From NCBI RefSeq assembly GCF_001562055.1, contig NZ_LLWE01000042.1:124001-188000 (forward strand): DNA of 64,000 bases. Direction: 5' to 3'. Made by a program: the position numbers and the translations under genes. A model generated the notes under the pieces. The model saw only the letters and a list, made by a program, of their open reading frames with translations. It had not been told where the DNA came from and did not search any database. Source of the stretch: Polycladidibacter stylochi (lineage in GTDB: Bacteria > Pseudomonadota > Alphaproteobacteria > Rhizobiales > Stappiaceae). Position 1 is the first letter of the stretch. Each line of letters opens with the position of its first letter. Below are positions 17,735 to 27,932 of the stretch, piece by piece.

Positions 17735-19825
17735 ATGCAAAAATATAAAACAGCATGTCCGCATGATTGCCCTTCAACTTGTGCTCTGGAAGTAGAAATT
17801 ACTCCGCAAGGTCGTTTGGGGCGTGTTTATGGCTCCAAAAAGAATGCCTATACCGCCGGCGTGATTTGCGCCAAAGTCGCCCGTTATAGCGAGCGCCAAC
17901 ACCACCCGGATAGACTGCTATACCCATTAAAGCGAACTGGAGCTAAGGGCTCGGGAAAGTTTAAGCGCATCAGCTGGGATGAAGCACTGGAGAAAATAAC
18001 CCAAAAGTTTCTTGAAGCAGAACAACAGCATGGCCCGCAAGCCGTGTGGCCCTATTACTTTGCCGGTACCATGGGGCTGGTGCAGCGAGATAGTATCAAT
18101 CGCCTACGTCATGCCAAAGGGTACTCGGGCATGTACCAGACCTTTTGTACCAATATGGCTTGGACGGGCTATATTGCCGGAACGGGCAAACTGGCAGGAC
18201 CAGACCCTAAGGAAATGGCGGTTTCTGATTGCGTGGTCATATGGGGTACCAATCCCGTGGCCACGCAAGTGAATGTGATGACCCATGCCATCAAGGCACG
18301 TAAAACCCGCGCTGCCAAAATCGTTGTTATTGATGTTTACGATACGCCCACGGCGCAGCAAGCCGATATCAAACTGATACTACGGCCCGGTACCGACGGT
18401 GCTCTTGCTTGTGCCGTAATGCATGTTTTGTTTCGAGATGGTTATGCCGATCATGCCTATATGGAAAAATATGCAGATTGCCCGCAGGAGTTGGCGGAGC
18501 ATCTGCGTGAAAAAACACCCGAGTGGGCCGCCCAAATAACTGGGCTAAGCGTTGAGCAGATCGAAGATTTTGCCGCTTTGGTAGGGCAGAATAAGCGCAC
18601 ATTTTTCCGTTTGGGTTATGGTTTTACCCGTCAGCGCAATGGCGTGACGAATATGCACGCGGCCTCTTGTATCGCTGTTGTTGGTGGCCACTACCAGTAT
18701 GAGGGAGGCGGTGCGTTTCATAATAATGGCGCAATTTATGGTCTCAATACCTCCCGCGTTGAAGCGCGTGAGTTGGCAGACCGCCATAGCCGCCAACTGG
18801 ATATGTCGCAAATTGGCCGTGTTCTCACTGGAGACGACACAGCCTTACACGATGGCCCGCCTGTAAACGCACTATTTATCCAGAACTGCAATCCCGCTAG
18901 TGTGGCACCTGAGCAAACACTTGTGCATCAGGGGTTGAAGCGGGAAGATTTGTTCACTGTGGTGCATGAACAATTCCTCACCGAAACCGCCCGCTTTGCT
19001 GATATTGTATTGCCAGCCACCATGTTTACCGAGCACGACGATATCTATAAGGCAGCCGGTGGCCACTCAATTTTATTGGGCCCCAAACTCATGCCAGCCC
19101 CGGGAGAGGCGAGAGAAAACCTTTGGGTTTTAAACGAACTTATCAAACGGCTGAATGGTACGGATCATAAGGGGCATCACATGAGCGCTCGCGAGCATGT
19201 GGACTGGATATTGCAAAACTCCGGTCATGGCACTTTGGCAGAGATGGAAGAGCATGGGTTTAAGGATTGTCAGCCTGATTTTGAACAAGCGCATTATCTG
19301 AGTGGTTTTGGGTATCGCGACAAAAAATTCCGCTTTGCTCCAGATTGGAGTAAAATTCCAGCACCAAATGCTGGCCCAATGGGACCATGGCAGCAAATGC
19401 CTCGCCTGCCAGATCATTGGGAGGTGAATGAGGCGGTAAGTGAAGAGGTGCCATTTAAACTGGTGACGGCACCGGCGCGCTCATTCCTGAATTCGTCCTT
19501 TAACGAAACCAAGGGCTCTCGCGACAAAGAAGGCCGTCCTTACGTGCTGATAAATGCCGAAGATGCCCAGCAATTGGGTATAGAAGAAGAAGCGCCGGTA
19601 GCACTTACCAACACCCGCGGCCGTGTTGAGCTTCATGCTAAAATTGCAAAAGACATCGGATCGGGAGAGGGGCAGCAGCGCGGCATTTTAATCAGCGAAG
19701 GGATATGGCCCAATGAGTGCTTTATTAACGGCTGCGGCATCAATACCTTGACAGGTGCAGATCAAACCGCGCCCTATGGCGGCGCTGCTTTCCATGACAT
19801 TGCCGTGCGCCTTGAGCCAATATAA
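17735..19825 (+). CDS. Molybdopterin-dependent oxidoreductase (DMSO-reductase superfamily)
   Basis: About 696 residues. A 4Fe-4S motif is at the N-terminus: CPHDCPSTC (C-x3-C-x3-C) followed by a fourth Cys in GVICAK. Then come molybdopterin-binding blocks: RISWDEAL, CTNMAWTGYIAGTGKLAG, VIWGTNPVATQVNV, and a C-terminal molydopterin dinucleotide-binding domain (LNSSFNETKGSRDKEG, NTRGRVEL, INTLTG). No twin-arginine signal is seen, so it is likely cytosolic. The frame starts at a GTG (17702), but I prefer the ATG at 17735, which has AAGGG upstream. No partner electron-transfer subunit or cofactor gene lies nearby; the substrate is unknown. Formate-dehydrogenase-like and biotin-sulfoxide-reductase-like relatives both fit. 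Confidence 0.85.
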   Translation: MQKYKTACPHDCPSTCALEVEITPQGRLGRVYGSKKNAYTAGVICAKVARYSERQHHPDRLLYPLKRTGAKGSGKFKRISWDEALEKITQKFLEAEQQHGPQAVWPYYFAGTMGLVQRDSINRLRHAKGYSGMYQTFCTNMAWTGYIAGTGKLAGPDPKEMAVSDCVVIWGTNPVATQVNVMTHAIKARKTRAAKIVVIDVYDTPTAQQADIKLILRPGTDGALACAVMHVLFRDGYADHAYMEKYADCPQELAEHLREKTPEWAAQITGLSVEQIEDFAALVGQNKRTFFRLGYGFTRQRNGVTNMHAASCIAVVGGHYQYEGGGAFHNNGAIYGLNTSRVEARELADRHSRQLDMSQIGRVLTGDDTALHDGPPVNALFIQNCNPASVAPEQTLVHQGLKREDLFTVVHEQFLTETARFADIVLPATMFTEHDDIYKAAGGHSILLGPKLMPAPGEARENLWVLNELIKRLNGTDHKGHHMSAREHVDWILQNSGHGTLAEMEEHGFKDCQPDFEQAHYLSGFGYRDKKFRFAPDWSKIPAPNAGPMGPWQQMPRLPDHWEVNEAVSEEVPFKLVTAPARSFLNSSFNETKGSRDKEGRPYVLINAEDAQQLGIEEEAPVALTNTRGRVELHAKIAKDIGSGEGQQRGILISEGIWPNECFINGCGINTLTGADQTAPYGGAAFHDIAVRLEPI

Positions 19826-19854
19826 CAGCTGCTAAAGAAACAGCGCCCCTTTGC

Positions 19855-20178
19855 CTATGCCAGTTTAAGACCAATCACCCCGGTGATAATCAAGAGCACT
19901 GATACCATTCGTATAGCGTTAAGAGTATCGCCAAATAATACGACACCTACCGCGAACGTACCTGCGGCTCCGATGCCGGTCCAGACCGCATAGGCTGTGC
20001 CCATAGGAATGGTCTTTTGTGCATAAAACAGCATCGCTCCAGAGAGTGTCATCGAGACAATAGAAAATGCGATCCAGCCCAAATTTGTACCGGCCTCGGA
20101 ATAGCTGTTTTTCAATCCTAAGGGCCACCCAATTTCAAACAACCCGCCGAGAATTAGTGCCAACCATGCTAAACTCAT
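19855..20178 (-). CDS. SMR-family small multidrug/guanidinium exporter (SugE/Gdx-like)
   Basis: 107 residues and four predicted membrane helices, the size of small multidrug resistance proteins, which work as antiparallel dimers. The essential Glu is in helix 1 (LALILGGLFEIGWPLGLK, about residue 14), and GTAYAVWTGIGAAGTFAVG in helix 3 is the family signature. The start at 20176-20178 has a GAGG site and fits family length; the frame extends 14 codons further. The GWP at the end of helix 1 resembles the SugE/Gdx (guanidinium exporter) branch more than EmrE, but I see no guanidine riboswitch upstream, so the substrate remains open. It follows purN on the minus strand after a palindrome. Confidence 0.8.
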   Translation of the reverse strand: MSLAWLALILGGLFEIGWPLGLKNSYSEAGTNLGWIAFSIVSMTLSGAMLFYAQKTIPMGTAYAVWTGIGAAGTFAVGVVLFGDTLNAIRMVSVLLIITGVIGLKLA

Positions 20179-20209
20179 AACAACCTCATCTGGCTGGTGA
20201 TTAGAAAAC

Positions 20210-20231
20210 ACGCCGTTCAATTGAACGGCGT
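20210..20231. terminator. Perfect 22-base palindrome between purN and the SMR gene
   Basis: ACGCCGTTCAA is followed immediately by its exact complement. As RNA it can form a 9-pair stem with an AATT loop, and on the minus strand it is followed by GTTTTCT, so it could terminate the purM-purN transcript. Because it is a perfect DNA palindrome 32 bases upstream of the SMR start, a repressor operator is the alternative. Which of the two it is cannot be decided from sequence. Confidence 0.5.
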
Positions 20232-20301
20232 ATTACCTCTTTTTCAAACAATTTATCTTTGTACAATGCGAACCAAGGCCGTGATAACAGGAAAATTGGG
20301 A

Positions 20302-20925
20302 CTACTTGTCCGTCGCCAGCACACGCATACCGTGAATTCGATAGTTGCCACTAGCAATTAACCGCAGGGCTTGCGGGTAGATTTGGTGTTCGATTTCAAG
20401 AACTCTTGTACCAAGACGATTGGCATCATCGGTATCTTCTACTTGCACAATGCCCTGTGCTATAATCGGCCCAACATCCATTTCGGCCGTGACAAAATGC
20501 ACCGTCGCACCATGCACCTTTACGCCGGTTTCAATGGCCCGTTCATGGGTATCAAGCCCGGGAAAGGCCGGCAGTAAGGCCGGGTGGATATTAATCAAGC
20601 GGTTATGCCAGCGGTTAACAAACCACGGGGTCAGCAGCCGCATAAAACCGGCCAACACTACCAGTTCTACGCCGTTCTCTTCAAGCTTTGCATCAAGATC
20701 CCGTTCAAAGGCCTCACGGTCCTTGCCATATTGTTTATGATCAAGGGCAAAACATGCAATGCCCTCGTTTCGGGCATAACTTAGCCCCGCCGCGTCGGGG
20801 CGGTTAGAGCCGACCACAACAATCTCAGCGGGAAAATCCGCAGTTCGAGTTGCATTAATCAACGAAATCATATTGCTGCCGCGCCCGGAGATGAGTACGG
20901 CAACTTTCTTCCGGTAAACGCTCAT
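20302..20925 (-). CDS. purN: Phosphoribosylglycinamide formyltransferase
   Basis: Third step of purine synthesis: transfers a formyl group from 10-formyl-tetrahydrofolate to GAR. 207 residues. Family blocks: [16 protein letters not shown] at the N-terminus, [37 protein letters not shown] with the catalytic Asn/His pair, and [19 protein letters not shown] with the catalytic Asp. Its ATG overlaps the purM stop (ATGA), so the two are translationally coupled. The purM-purN pair divergent from a PerM-like permease gene is typical of this bacterial order. Confidence 0.96.
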   Translation of the reverse strand: MSVYRKKVAVLISGRGSNMISLINATRTADFPAEIVVVGSNRPDAAGLSYARNEGIACFALDHKQYGKDREAFERDLDAKLEENGVELVVLAGFMRLLTPWFVNRWHNRLINIHPALLPAFPGLDTHERAIETGVKVHGATVHFVTAEMDVGPIIAQGIVQVEDTDDANRLGTRVLEIEHQIYPQALRLIASGNYRIHGMRVLATDK

Positions 20926-21995
20926 TGCGAAAATCCAAGTGAACCGGTGAATTGGACTGCTTCACCATTACGTGGTTCCAGCACACCCAGTTGGCAAACG
21001 CGTTCGCCATTTTCTTCCAGTATACGAGTAACCTCAGCCACCTTGTCGGCACTCACAGCAACCACCATACCAACGCCGCAGTTAAATGTCCGCAGCATTT
21101 CACTTTCAGCCACATTACCAGCTTGAGCGAGCCAGCCAAATACAGCGGGTGCGTTAATTGCTGTCAAATCGATTTTTGCACCTAAATCATCTGGTAGAAC
21201 ACGTGGCAGGTTTTCTGGCAATCCACCGCCAGTAATATGGGCCAAAGCTTTCACGCCTTGTGTACCACGAATGGCAGCCAGTAGGGACTTCACATAAATA
21301 CGGGTGGGTACCATTAGCTCTTGCCCAAGGGAAGAGTTTGGGGCAAATGGAGCAGGGGAGCCAAAGCCTAAACCAGCATGCTCGATGATTTTTCGCACCA
21401 AGGAAAAGCCATTAGAATGGACACCCGAGGAAGCAAGACCTAGTAGTACATCGCCCGCTTGTAAATCGCGACTTGGCAACAATGCACCTCGTTCTGCTGC
21501 ACCCACAGCGAAACCGGCTAGGTCGTAATCTCCCTTAGCATACATACCCGGCATTTCAGCGGTTTCGCCGCCAATAAGGGCGCAACCAGCTTGCTTGCAG
21601 CCCTCGGCAATACCAGAGACCACGGAGGTTGCCTCGGTAACGTCCAACGCGCCACAAGCATAATAATCAAGGAAGAAAAGCGGCTCGGCACCTTGCACCA
21701 CAAGATCATTCACGCACATAGCCACAAGATCAATGCCAACCCCGCTATGCTCGCCAGTTTCAATGGCAATTTTCAACTTTGTGCCCACACCATCATTGGC
21801 GGCAACCAAAATAGGGTCTTTAAACCCGGCCCCTTTCAAATCAAACAAGCCCCCGAAGCCGCCAATCTCGCTATCAGCACCAGGACGGCGCGTGGCTTTA
21901 ACCAATGGACTGATCTGCTTGACAAGGGTATTACCCGCATCAATATCGACACCGGCTTCACTATATGTAAGACCGTTATTCCCAGTCTGGTTCAT
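20922..21995 (-). CDS. purM: Phosphoribosylformylglycinamidine cyclo-ligase (AIR synthetase)
   Basis: Fifth step of purine synthesis, closing the imidazole ring with ATP. 357 residues from the ATG at 21993-21995, preceded by AAGGA; the frame reaches 22016 through a TTG. Family blocks: [62 protein letters not shown] and [16 protein letters not shown]. It is first in the purM-purN operon, so it is transcribed from the gap shared with the divergent permease gene. Confidence 0.96.
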   Translation of the reverse strand: MNQTGNNGLTYSEAGVDIDAGNTLVKQISPLVKATRRPGADSEIGGFGGLFDLKGAGFKDPILVAANDGVGTKLKIAIETGEHSGVGIDLVAMCVNDLVVQGAEPLFFLDYYACGALDVTEATSVVSGIAEGCKQAGCALIGGETAEMPGMYAKGDYDLAGFAVGAAERGALLPSRDLQAGDVLLGLASSGVHSNGFSLVRKIIEHAGLGFGSPAPFAPNSSLGQELMVPTRIYVKSLLAAIRGTQGVKALAHITGGGLPENLPRVLPDDLGAKIDLTAINAPAVFGWLAQAGNVAESEMLRTFNCGVGMVVAVSADKVAEVTRILEENGERVCQLGVLEPRNGEAVQFTGSLGFSQ

Positions 21996-22272
21996 TCTCA
22001 GGGGTTCCTTTTTCAATCGACTCTGGCCTATGGAAAACCAGATGTGTAATGAAGGCTATGGGCTGGCATAGAACCCAAAAGACATTATAAATGCAAGAGT
22101 GATATAAAGAGAATTGAATGCTTAATCACAGTAGTTCTAGGGTTAATTCGGGTATTTTCTCTAAATCTGCTAGAAACTTTGATTGTGGACCGGATGCATG
22201 AAGTGTTTTTGAAATGATTTCACTTTATGAATAGTTTTTCATTTAAACCTTCACTGCTGTAAAGAGGGCATA

Positions 22273-23361
22273 ATGACATTAAAAAAGAAAATATATTTCT
22301 GGCTTGGAACCTTTGCGGTCTTCATTTTATTTATGCTGCTCTTTCAAGACATTCTCCTGCCATTCATCGCTGGTTTAATTCTTGCTTATCTGCTTGATCC
22401 CATTGCCGATAAGCTGGAAGAAATTGGTATGAGCCGAACTTGGGCAACTCTTACTATCTTGTTGAGTTTTCTCATTATATTTGTTGTTGCACTGCTTATA
22501 ATGTTTCCATTGCTTGGGGATCAGTTATTACAATTGGTTGCAGCTTTACCCGAGCTTCTTAGAAAGCTTCAGGTTATCTTAAACTCTGTTATAGGAAACC
22601 GTTTGGAAGCCATTGGTTTTACAACCGATAAGCTTCAGTCCCAAATGGGAGGATTGGTAACACAAGCGGCAAGCTGGCTTGGAACATTACTTCTTTCCAT
22701 ATGGAGCAGTTCGCAAGCGCTGCTTTCCTTACTATCGTTATTCGTGATTACGCCAGTAGTAGCCTTTTACATTCTGCTAGACTGGGACCGTATGATGGAA
22801 AAAATCGATAGCTGGCTGCCAAGAGATCAACACGACACCATTAAAGAACTTGCAATGGAAATGCACAGGGCTGTAGGAGGTTTTATCCGCGGTCAAAGTA
22901 TGATGTGTCTGATTCTGGGGACATTTTATGCGGTTAGCCTCATGGCTGTGGGGCTTCATTACGGGTTACTTATTGGTTTTACAGCGGGTATTGTCAGCTT
23001 TATTCCCTATGTGGGGGCATTGGTTGGCTTTCTGTTGTCAATAGGTGTGGCTATTGCACAGTTTTGGCCAGATTATTTTATGATTGTTACGGTATTTATC
23101 ATTTTCTCAATCGGGCAGTTTTTAGAAGGAAACATTCTGCAACCTAAATTATTAGGCAATAGCATTGGCTTACATCCAGTGTGGTTGATGTTTGCATTGC
23201 TGGCTTTTGGTTCTTTACTGGGGTTTGCGGGGATGTTAATCGCAATTCCGGCTGCTGCGGTGGTAGGGGTACTAGCGCGATTTGCATTAGAGCAATATCT
23301 TGCCAGCAAGTTATATAGGGGCGCTGCGCCCACAGAAAATACTCAGGAAGAGTTGGAATGA
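22273..23361 (+). CDS. AI-2E/PerM-family membrane transporter
   Basis: 362 residues with about eight predicted membrane helices. It starts with two hydrophobic segments (FAVFILFMLLFQDILLPFIA, then LTILLSFLIIFVVALLIMF), has a large loop, and ends with several helices including FIPYVGALVGFLLSIG, the most conserved block of the family (PYVG). Members export or exchange small solutes (autoinducer-2, Na+/H+), but the substrate here is not known. The AGAGGGC ribosome site is good. The stop overlaps the hdaA start (ATGA), so the pair is co-expressed, an arrangement conserved in Hyphomicrobiales. Confidence 0.88.
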   Translation: MTLKKKIYFWLGTFAVFILFMLLFQDILLPFIAGLILAYLLDPIADKLEEIGMSRTWATLTILLSFLIIFVVALLIMFPLLGDQLLQLVAALPELLRKLQVILNSVIGNRLEAIGFTTDKLQSQMGGLVTQAASWLGTLLLSIWSSSQALLSLLSLFVITPVVAFYILLDWDRMMEKIDSWLPRDQHDTIKELAMEMHRAVGGFIRGQSMMCLILGTFYAVSLMAVGLHYGLLIGFTAGIVSFIPYVGALVGFLLSIGVAIAQFWPDYFMIVTVFIIFSIGQFLEGNILQPKLLGNSIGLHPVWLMFALLAFGSLLGFAGMLIAIPAAAVVGVLARFALEQYLASKLYRGAAPTENTQEELE

Positions 23362-24038
23362 ATGAAACGGCCAATCCGCAACAATTACCACTAGTGCTCC
23401 CACACGAGGAGGCATTGGGAGCCGATGACTATTTGGTAACCGATACGAATCAGGCTGCATATAAGCTGGTAACCAGCTGGCCCGAGTGGCCATCACCTAT
23501 TGTGATGGTCAATGGTCCCGCTGGCTCGGGAAAATCGCATCTGGTGAGTGCGTGGAGCGAAATAAGTGGTGCAAATATATGCCAAGCTAAAGAGCTGACA
23601 CCACAACTGCTGCCTGAACTGGTTGAAGCCGGTCCCGTTGCGATTGAGGATTTACATGAAGGTTTTGATGAACGAAATATGTTTCATCTATTCAATGCCG
23701 TTCGCCAACAAAACTCTTTTATGCTTTTAACATCACGCAAACCAGCCGCAGCATTAAATATACAAGTCCCTGATTTATCTTCACGTTTTCGCGCAACAAC
23801 ACCAGTTGAAATACATGAGCCCGATGATATGCTGCTGAAAATGGTGATGACAAAACTCTTCGCAGACCGCCAGGTTGCTGTTGATTCAACACTTATAGAT
23901 TATCTGGTTTTACGTATCGAACGCTCCCTTTACGCTGCAAGAAATGTTGTTGAGCTGCTCGACCGGCAAGCCTTGGCAAGTGGAACGAAAATAACCCGCG
24001 TTATGGCCTCTAGACTATTAGAAAACCTTAATGAATAA
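23358..24038 (+). CDS. hdaA: DnaA regulatory inactivator HdaA (Hda-like)
   Basis: A DnaA-like AAA+ protein that, with the sliding clamp, promotes hydrolysis of DnaA-ATP after replication starts and so prevents re-initiation. 226 residues: Walker A GPAGSGKSHL (about 55-64), a degenerate Walker B region (VAIEDLHEGFDE), SSRFRATTPVEI with the arginine-finger region, and a C-terminal lid (YAARNVVELLDRQALASG). There is no DNA-binding domain IV, which separates it from DnaA. A short N-terminal QQLPLVLP could be the clamp-binding motif. The ppk Pho box begins 11 bases after its stop. Confidence 0.9.
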   Translation: MNETANPQQLPLVLPHEEALGADDYLVTDTNQAAYKLVTSWPEWPSPIVMVNGPAGSGKSHLVSAWSEISGANICQAKELTPQLLPELVEAGPVAIEDLHEGFDERNMFHLFNAVRQQNSFMLLTSRKPAAALNIQVPDLSSRFRATTPVEIHEPDDMLLKMVMTKLFADRQVAVDSTLIDYLVLRIERSLYAARNVVELLDRQALASGTKITRVMASRLLENLNE

Positions 24039-24048
24039 TCAAAGGTAG

Positions 24049-24066
24049 CTGTCATATTCTTGTCAT
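24049..24066 (+). promoter_or_regulatory. Pho box (PhoB binding site) upstream of ppk
   Basis: CTGTCAT (24049-24055), four bases (ATTC), then TTGTCAT (24060-24066): two direct 7-base repeats with one mismatch to the CTGTCAT consensus and the standard 4-base spacing. A GAATAC at 24077-24082 lies at the right distance to be the -10 element. It predicts induction of ppk and probably ppx under phosphate limitation through PhoR-PhoB. Confidence 0.7.
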
Positions 24067-24124
24067 GACGCGTGATGAATACCTGTTTCTTATTGTTTAT
24101 TAATCAGAGCGGAGAAAAAAGCCC

Positions 24125-26335
24125 ATGAACACCAGTAATGACGGAGCCACTCAAAAGCAACAAAGCTCCATATCGGGTGAGGGCAAGAAGGCGATAATTG
24201 GCGCAAAACTGATGGAGCGACCAGAGCGTTTTGTGAATCGCGAATTATCATGGTTGCAGTTTAACCGCCGCGTTCTCGAAGAATCGATGAATCCAAGCCA
24301 TCCTTTATTAGAGCGGCTTCGTTTTCTTTCAATTTCCGCCAATAATTTGGATGAGTTTTTCATGGTCCGCGTGGCTGGTTTGCGGGCACAAAAACGAGCG
24401 GAAATTAGCAAAGTTTCGGCTGATGGCCTCACTCCTGCCGGACAGCTTGAAAAAATCTCTGTTGCAGTTGGTCGCCTTCAAAGTGAACAGCAAGGCCGCT
24501 TTCGCCAGTTAAAAAGTGAATTAGAAGACGAAGGCATTTACATCATAGATGCCAACGATATGAGTGAAGCGGAGGCTGATTGGCTTGAAGGGTATTTTCT
24601 AAATCATATTTTCCCTGTACTGACACCACTGGCTATCGACCCAGCGCATCCATTTCCTTTTATTCCCAACTTTGGCTTTTCGTTAATTCTGGATTTAGTG
24701 CCAGTGAACGGAGGCCCGGGCATGACAGCGCTGCTTCGAATGCCAAACCAAATTGGCCGCTTTGTAATTTTGCCAAAAGCGAAAGGTGCTGCAAGTCATA
24801 TTACCCGTTTCATCCCTGTTGAAACTATCGTTAGTTTATTCATAGGTAAGCTTTTTCCTGGATATGAGGTGCGCGGGAAGGGCGCTTTTCGTGTCCTGCG
24901 CGATTCTGACTTGGAAATTGAAGAAGAAGCAGAAGACTTAGTACGTGAATTTGAAACCGCCCTAAAGCGCCGGCGTCGTGGCTTGGTTATCCGTTTGGAG
25001 ATTGAGGAAAGCACACCGGCTATACTACGGGAATTTGTCGCCGAGCAATTGGAAGTCCTTGAGGAGGAAGTTTTCCTCGTCAATGGATTACTAGCTTTGA
25101 ACGATCTTTCGCAAGCTGTTGGCTTAGATAGGGATGAGTTAAAATTTTCACCGTATTCACCGCGCTATCCTGAACGGGTGAAAGAGCAAAACGGCGATTG
25201 TTTTGCCGCCATTCAGCAAAAAGACATCTTGGTACACCACCCCTATGAGTCGTTTGATGTGGTCGTGCAATTCTTACTGCAAGCTGCACAAGATCCCGAT
25301 GTGGTGGCAATTAAACAAACACTTTATCGCACCTCTAACAACTCACCCATTGTCAAAGCATTAGCAGAAGCTGCAGAGGCAGGGAAATCGGTTACTGCAC
25401 TCGTGGAGCTGAAGGCACGTTTCGATGAAGAAGCCAACATTAAGTGGGCGCGTGATTTGGAGCGGGCAGGGGTACAAGTGGTCTTCGGCTTTCTAGAACT
25501 GAAAACGCATGCAAAAGTTTCGATGGTCGTGCGCCGCGAGCACAATGGTTTGCGCACCTATTGCCATTTTGGAACGGGTAACTATCACCCCATCACAGCA
25601 AAAATCTATACGGATATGTCGTATTTTACTGCCGACCCAGGCATGGCGCGTGATGCAACGAAGGTATTCAACTATATTACGGGCTATGCCCAACCGGGTG
25701 GCCTTGAGGAGCTATCATTCTCGCCTGTCAGCTTGCGCCGGAAAATCCTCGAACATACCGAGCAGGAAATAGAGCACGCGAAAGCAGGTGAGCCGGCTCA
25801 AATCTGGCTCAAAATGAACTCTCTTGTCGACCCGGGTATCATTGACGCCTTATACCGCGCCTCGCAAGCGGGTGTTCAGGTTGATCTAGTCGTGCGTGGC
25901 ATATGTTGCTTACGACCAGAAGTTCCCGGTCTTTCCGATAATATTCGTGCAAAATCTATTGTTGGCCGCTTTCTTGAACATAGCCGCATTTATTGTTTTG
26001 GTAACGGCCATGGCTTACCATCGCGCGAGGCGAGCGTATATATCAGCTCGGCAGATTTGATGCCCCGCAATTTGGACAGGCGCGTGGAAACACTCATCCC
26101 CATAAAAAATCCTACTGTTCACGAACAGATGCTGGATCAAGTTATGGTAGCAAATCTGGAGGATAACCAGCAAAGCTGGCGCTTGTTACCCGACGGATCG
26201 CACGAGCGAATTATCGCAGCACCGGATGAAGACCCATTCAACGTGCATCAATACTTCATGACACACCCGTCGTTGTCTGGTAGAGGAAGCGCGTCAATAG
26301 ATGATAAACCAAAACCATTCGACGAACGAGACTAA
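24125..26335 (+). CDS. ppk: Polyphosphate kinase 1
   Basis: Makes inorganic polyphosphate from the gamma phosphate of ATP, reversibly, at the inner face of the membrane. 736 residues, standard PPK1 length and order: N domain ([20 protein letters not shown]), head domain, and two C-terminal phospholipase-D-like domains. [12 protein letters not shown] holds the His that becomes phosphorylated, and [19 protein letters not shown] follows it; [10 protein letters not shown] carries the second His. It is preceded by a Pho box and overlaps the ppx frame, so it is probably co-transcribed with ppx, as in related bacteria. Confidence 0.96.
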   Translation: MNTSNDGATQKQQSSISGEGKKAIIGAKLMERPERFVNRELSWLQFNRRVLEESMNPSHPLLERLRFLSISANNLDEFFMVRVAGLRAQKRAEISKVSADGLTPAGQLEKISVAVGRLQSEQQGRFRQLKSELEDEGIYIIDANDMSEAEADWLEGYFLNHIFPVLTPLAIDPAHPFPFIPNFGFSLILDLVPVNGGPGMTALLRMPNQIGRFVILPKAKGAASHITRFIPVETIVSLFIGKLFPGYEVRGKGAFRVLRDSDLEIEEEAEDLVREFETALKRRRRGLVIRLEIEESTPAILREFVAEQLEVLEEEVFLVNGLLALNDLSQAVGLDRDELKFSPYSPRYPERVKEQNGDCFAAIQQKDILVHHPYESFDVVVQFLLQAAQDPDVVAIKQTLYRTSNNSPIVKALAEAAEAGKSVTALVELKARFDEEANIKWARDLERAGVQVVFGFLELKTHAKVSMVVRREHNGLRTYCHFGTGNYHPITAKIYTDMSYFTADPGMARDATKVFNYITGYAQPGGLEELSFSPVSLRRKILEHTEQEIEHAKAGEPAQIWLKMNSLVDPGIIDALYRASQAGVQVDLVVRGICCLRPEVPGLSDNIRAKSIVGRFLEHSRIYCFGNGHGLPSREASVYISSADLMPRNLDRRVETLIPIKNPTVHEQMLDQVMVANLEDNQQSWRLLPDGSHERIIAAPDEDPFNVHQYFMTHPSLSGRGSASIDDKPKPFDERD

Positions 26336-27863
26336 GGTGCCAGACACTTTGCATGATGGGAGTCCCAGGGGGCGTTTTACGGCTGCTGGCTCCCTTGGAA
26401 TTATAGATATTGGTTCAAACTCCGTACGCTTGGTGATTTACGAGCGTGAGGCAAGGTTTCCAACGGCCCTGTTCAACGAAAAAGTGTTGGCAGGGCTTGG
26501 TCGCGGTGTTGGTGAGACCGGGCGATTATCCGATAAAAGCGTGCATACAGCATTAGAAGCTTTAGTGCGTTTTCGCGCCCTCTGCGATCACGTGGGGGTC
26601 AAAAAACTCTCGATCATTGCAACAGCTGCTGCAAGAGAAACCGAAAACGGCCCTGATTTCATAGCTGAAGTTGAAAGAATATGTGGTGTAGAAGTCAAAA
26701 TTCTTTCAGGCTTTGATGAAGCGTATTACTCAGCTATGGGCGTGCGTTCGGGCTTTTGGAAGCCCGATGGTCTGGTTGGAGACTTGGGAGGCGGCTCTCT
26801 TGAGCTGGTCGATATCAACGCTCATGGGCTGGGCGAGGGGCATACTTATCCACTTGGGGGGATACGCCTACAAGAAGCGGCGGGTAAATCTCCTGAAGCC
26901 GCTGCGAAAATTGCATCGGACATACTGGCAACAGCTCCCTGGATTTCGCAGGCTGCGATGCGGAAATTCTACGCCATAGGTGGAACTTGGCGCTCACTAG
27001 GGCGCTTACATCTCTTTCAAGAGCGCTATCCACTACATGTGATGCACGATTATGCAATTCCGGCAGAAGTAGCCATAGATTTTTGTGAGCGTGTCGCTTT
27101 CACCCCGTTATCCAGTCAACCAAAAATTGAAGTGGTTTCAAAAGCACGGCGATCATTATTGCCCTATGGTGCCGTTGTGCTTAAAGAGGTTTTGCAACGT
27201 TCAGGCGCAGACCAGGTTGTTTTTTCAGCGCTTGGAATTCGAGAGGGGCTGCTGTTTGATAACCTGTCTGCAGAAAAGCAAGAACAAGATCCACTGTTGG
27301 AAGCTGCCAGAGAACTGTGCGTATTGCGATCACGCTCCCCCCGTTACGCTCAAGAACTCATGGAGTGGACGGAAAAAATACTCACAATTGCAGGCATAGA
27401 AGAAAGTGAGACCGAAACAAGGCTTCGCAAAGCAGCCTGTTATTTGTCAGACATCGGTTGGCGAGCGCACCCGGATTATCGTGGGAAACAGTCCCTCAAT
27501 GTCATCTCGAATATGGGTTTTATAGGCATTAACCACTCAGGCAGAGCCTATTTGGCCTTAGCGGTTTTTTATCAACACGAAGGTTTGATAGATGAGGCCG
27601 TTTCCCCAAAAATTAAAGGACTTTGCACACCGCGCCTCATGCGCCTTGCGCGAATAATTGGTGCCTCTATGCGTGTTGCTTCACTCGTTTCCGCATCAAT
27701 TGATGGTGTCTTGCTCAATGCCACAATAACGGTTGAGAGTGATGCTCTCGTTTTAGCCCTGCCAGAAAAACTATCAGCGTTAAATGGTGAACGTTTACAA
27801 AAACGCTTGCATCAACTTGCAAAAATATTGGAATTGCGCGGCGAAGTTCGTACGCGTTGCTAA
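26301..27863 (+). CDS. ppx: Exopolyphosphatase, Ppx/GppA family
   Basis: Degrades polyphosphate, and in some members pppGpp, from the ends. 520 residues. The actin-like ATPase fold is shown by [17 protein letters not shown] (phosphate loop 1), [16 protein letters not shown] and [13 protein letters not shown] (phosphate loop 2), with a C-terminal HD-like helical region ([15 protein letters not shown]; about 330-520). The ATG at 26301 overlaps the end of ppk by 35 bases and has no close ribosome site; a GTG at 26337 just after the ppk stop is an alternative start. It pairs with ppk as polyphosphate synthesis and breakdown. Confidence 0.9.
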   Translation: MINQNHSTNETKVPDTLHDGSPRGRFTAAGSLGIIDIGSNSVRLVIYEREARFPTALFNEKVLAGLGRGVGETGRLSDKSVHTALEALVRFRALCDHVGVKKLSIIATAAARETENGPDFIAEVERICGVEVKILSGFDEAYYSAMGVRSGFWKPDGLVGDLGGGSLELVDINAHGLGEGHTYPLGGIRLQEAAGKSPEAAAKIASDILATAPWISQAAMRKFYAIGGTWRSLGRLHLFQERYPLHVMHDYAIPAEVAIDFCERVAFTPLSSQPKIEVVSKARRSLLPYGAVVLKEVLQRSGADQVVFSALGIREGLLFDNLSAEKQEQDPLLEAARELCVLRSRSPRYAQELMEWTEKILTIAGIEESETETRLRKAACYLSDIGWRAHPDYRGKQSLNVISNMGFIGINHSGRAYLALAVFYQHEGLIDEAVSPKIKGLCTPRLMRLARIIGASMRVASLVSASIDGVLLNATITVESDALVLALPEKLSALNGERLQKRLHQLAKILELRGEVRTRC

Positions 27864-27874
27864 CTTGCACATTA

Positions 27875-27925
27875 GAGAATCAAACCCAATCGCAAACTTA
27901 CGTGGGGCGATTGGGTTCTCTTCTC
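27875..27925. terminator. Bidirectional terminator between ppx and rnd
   Basis: A perfect 11-base inverted repeat, AACCCAATCGC (27883-27893) and GCGATTGGGTT (27907-27917), is enclosed by further complementary bases (GAGAA and TTCTC). It lies between the convergent ppx and rnd stops. Confidence 0.8.
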
Positions 27926-27932
27926 GTTCACA

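Noticed and set aside
20179-20301. Guanidine riboswitch upstream of the SMR gene
   Set aside because: I looked for the ykkC-type conserved segments and the ACGR tandem hairpins and did not see them; only the palindrome is present.
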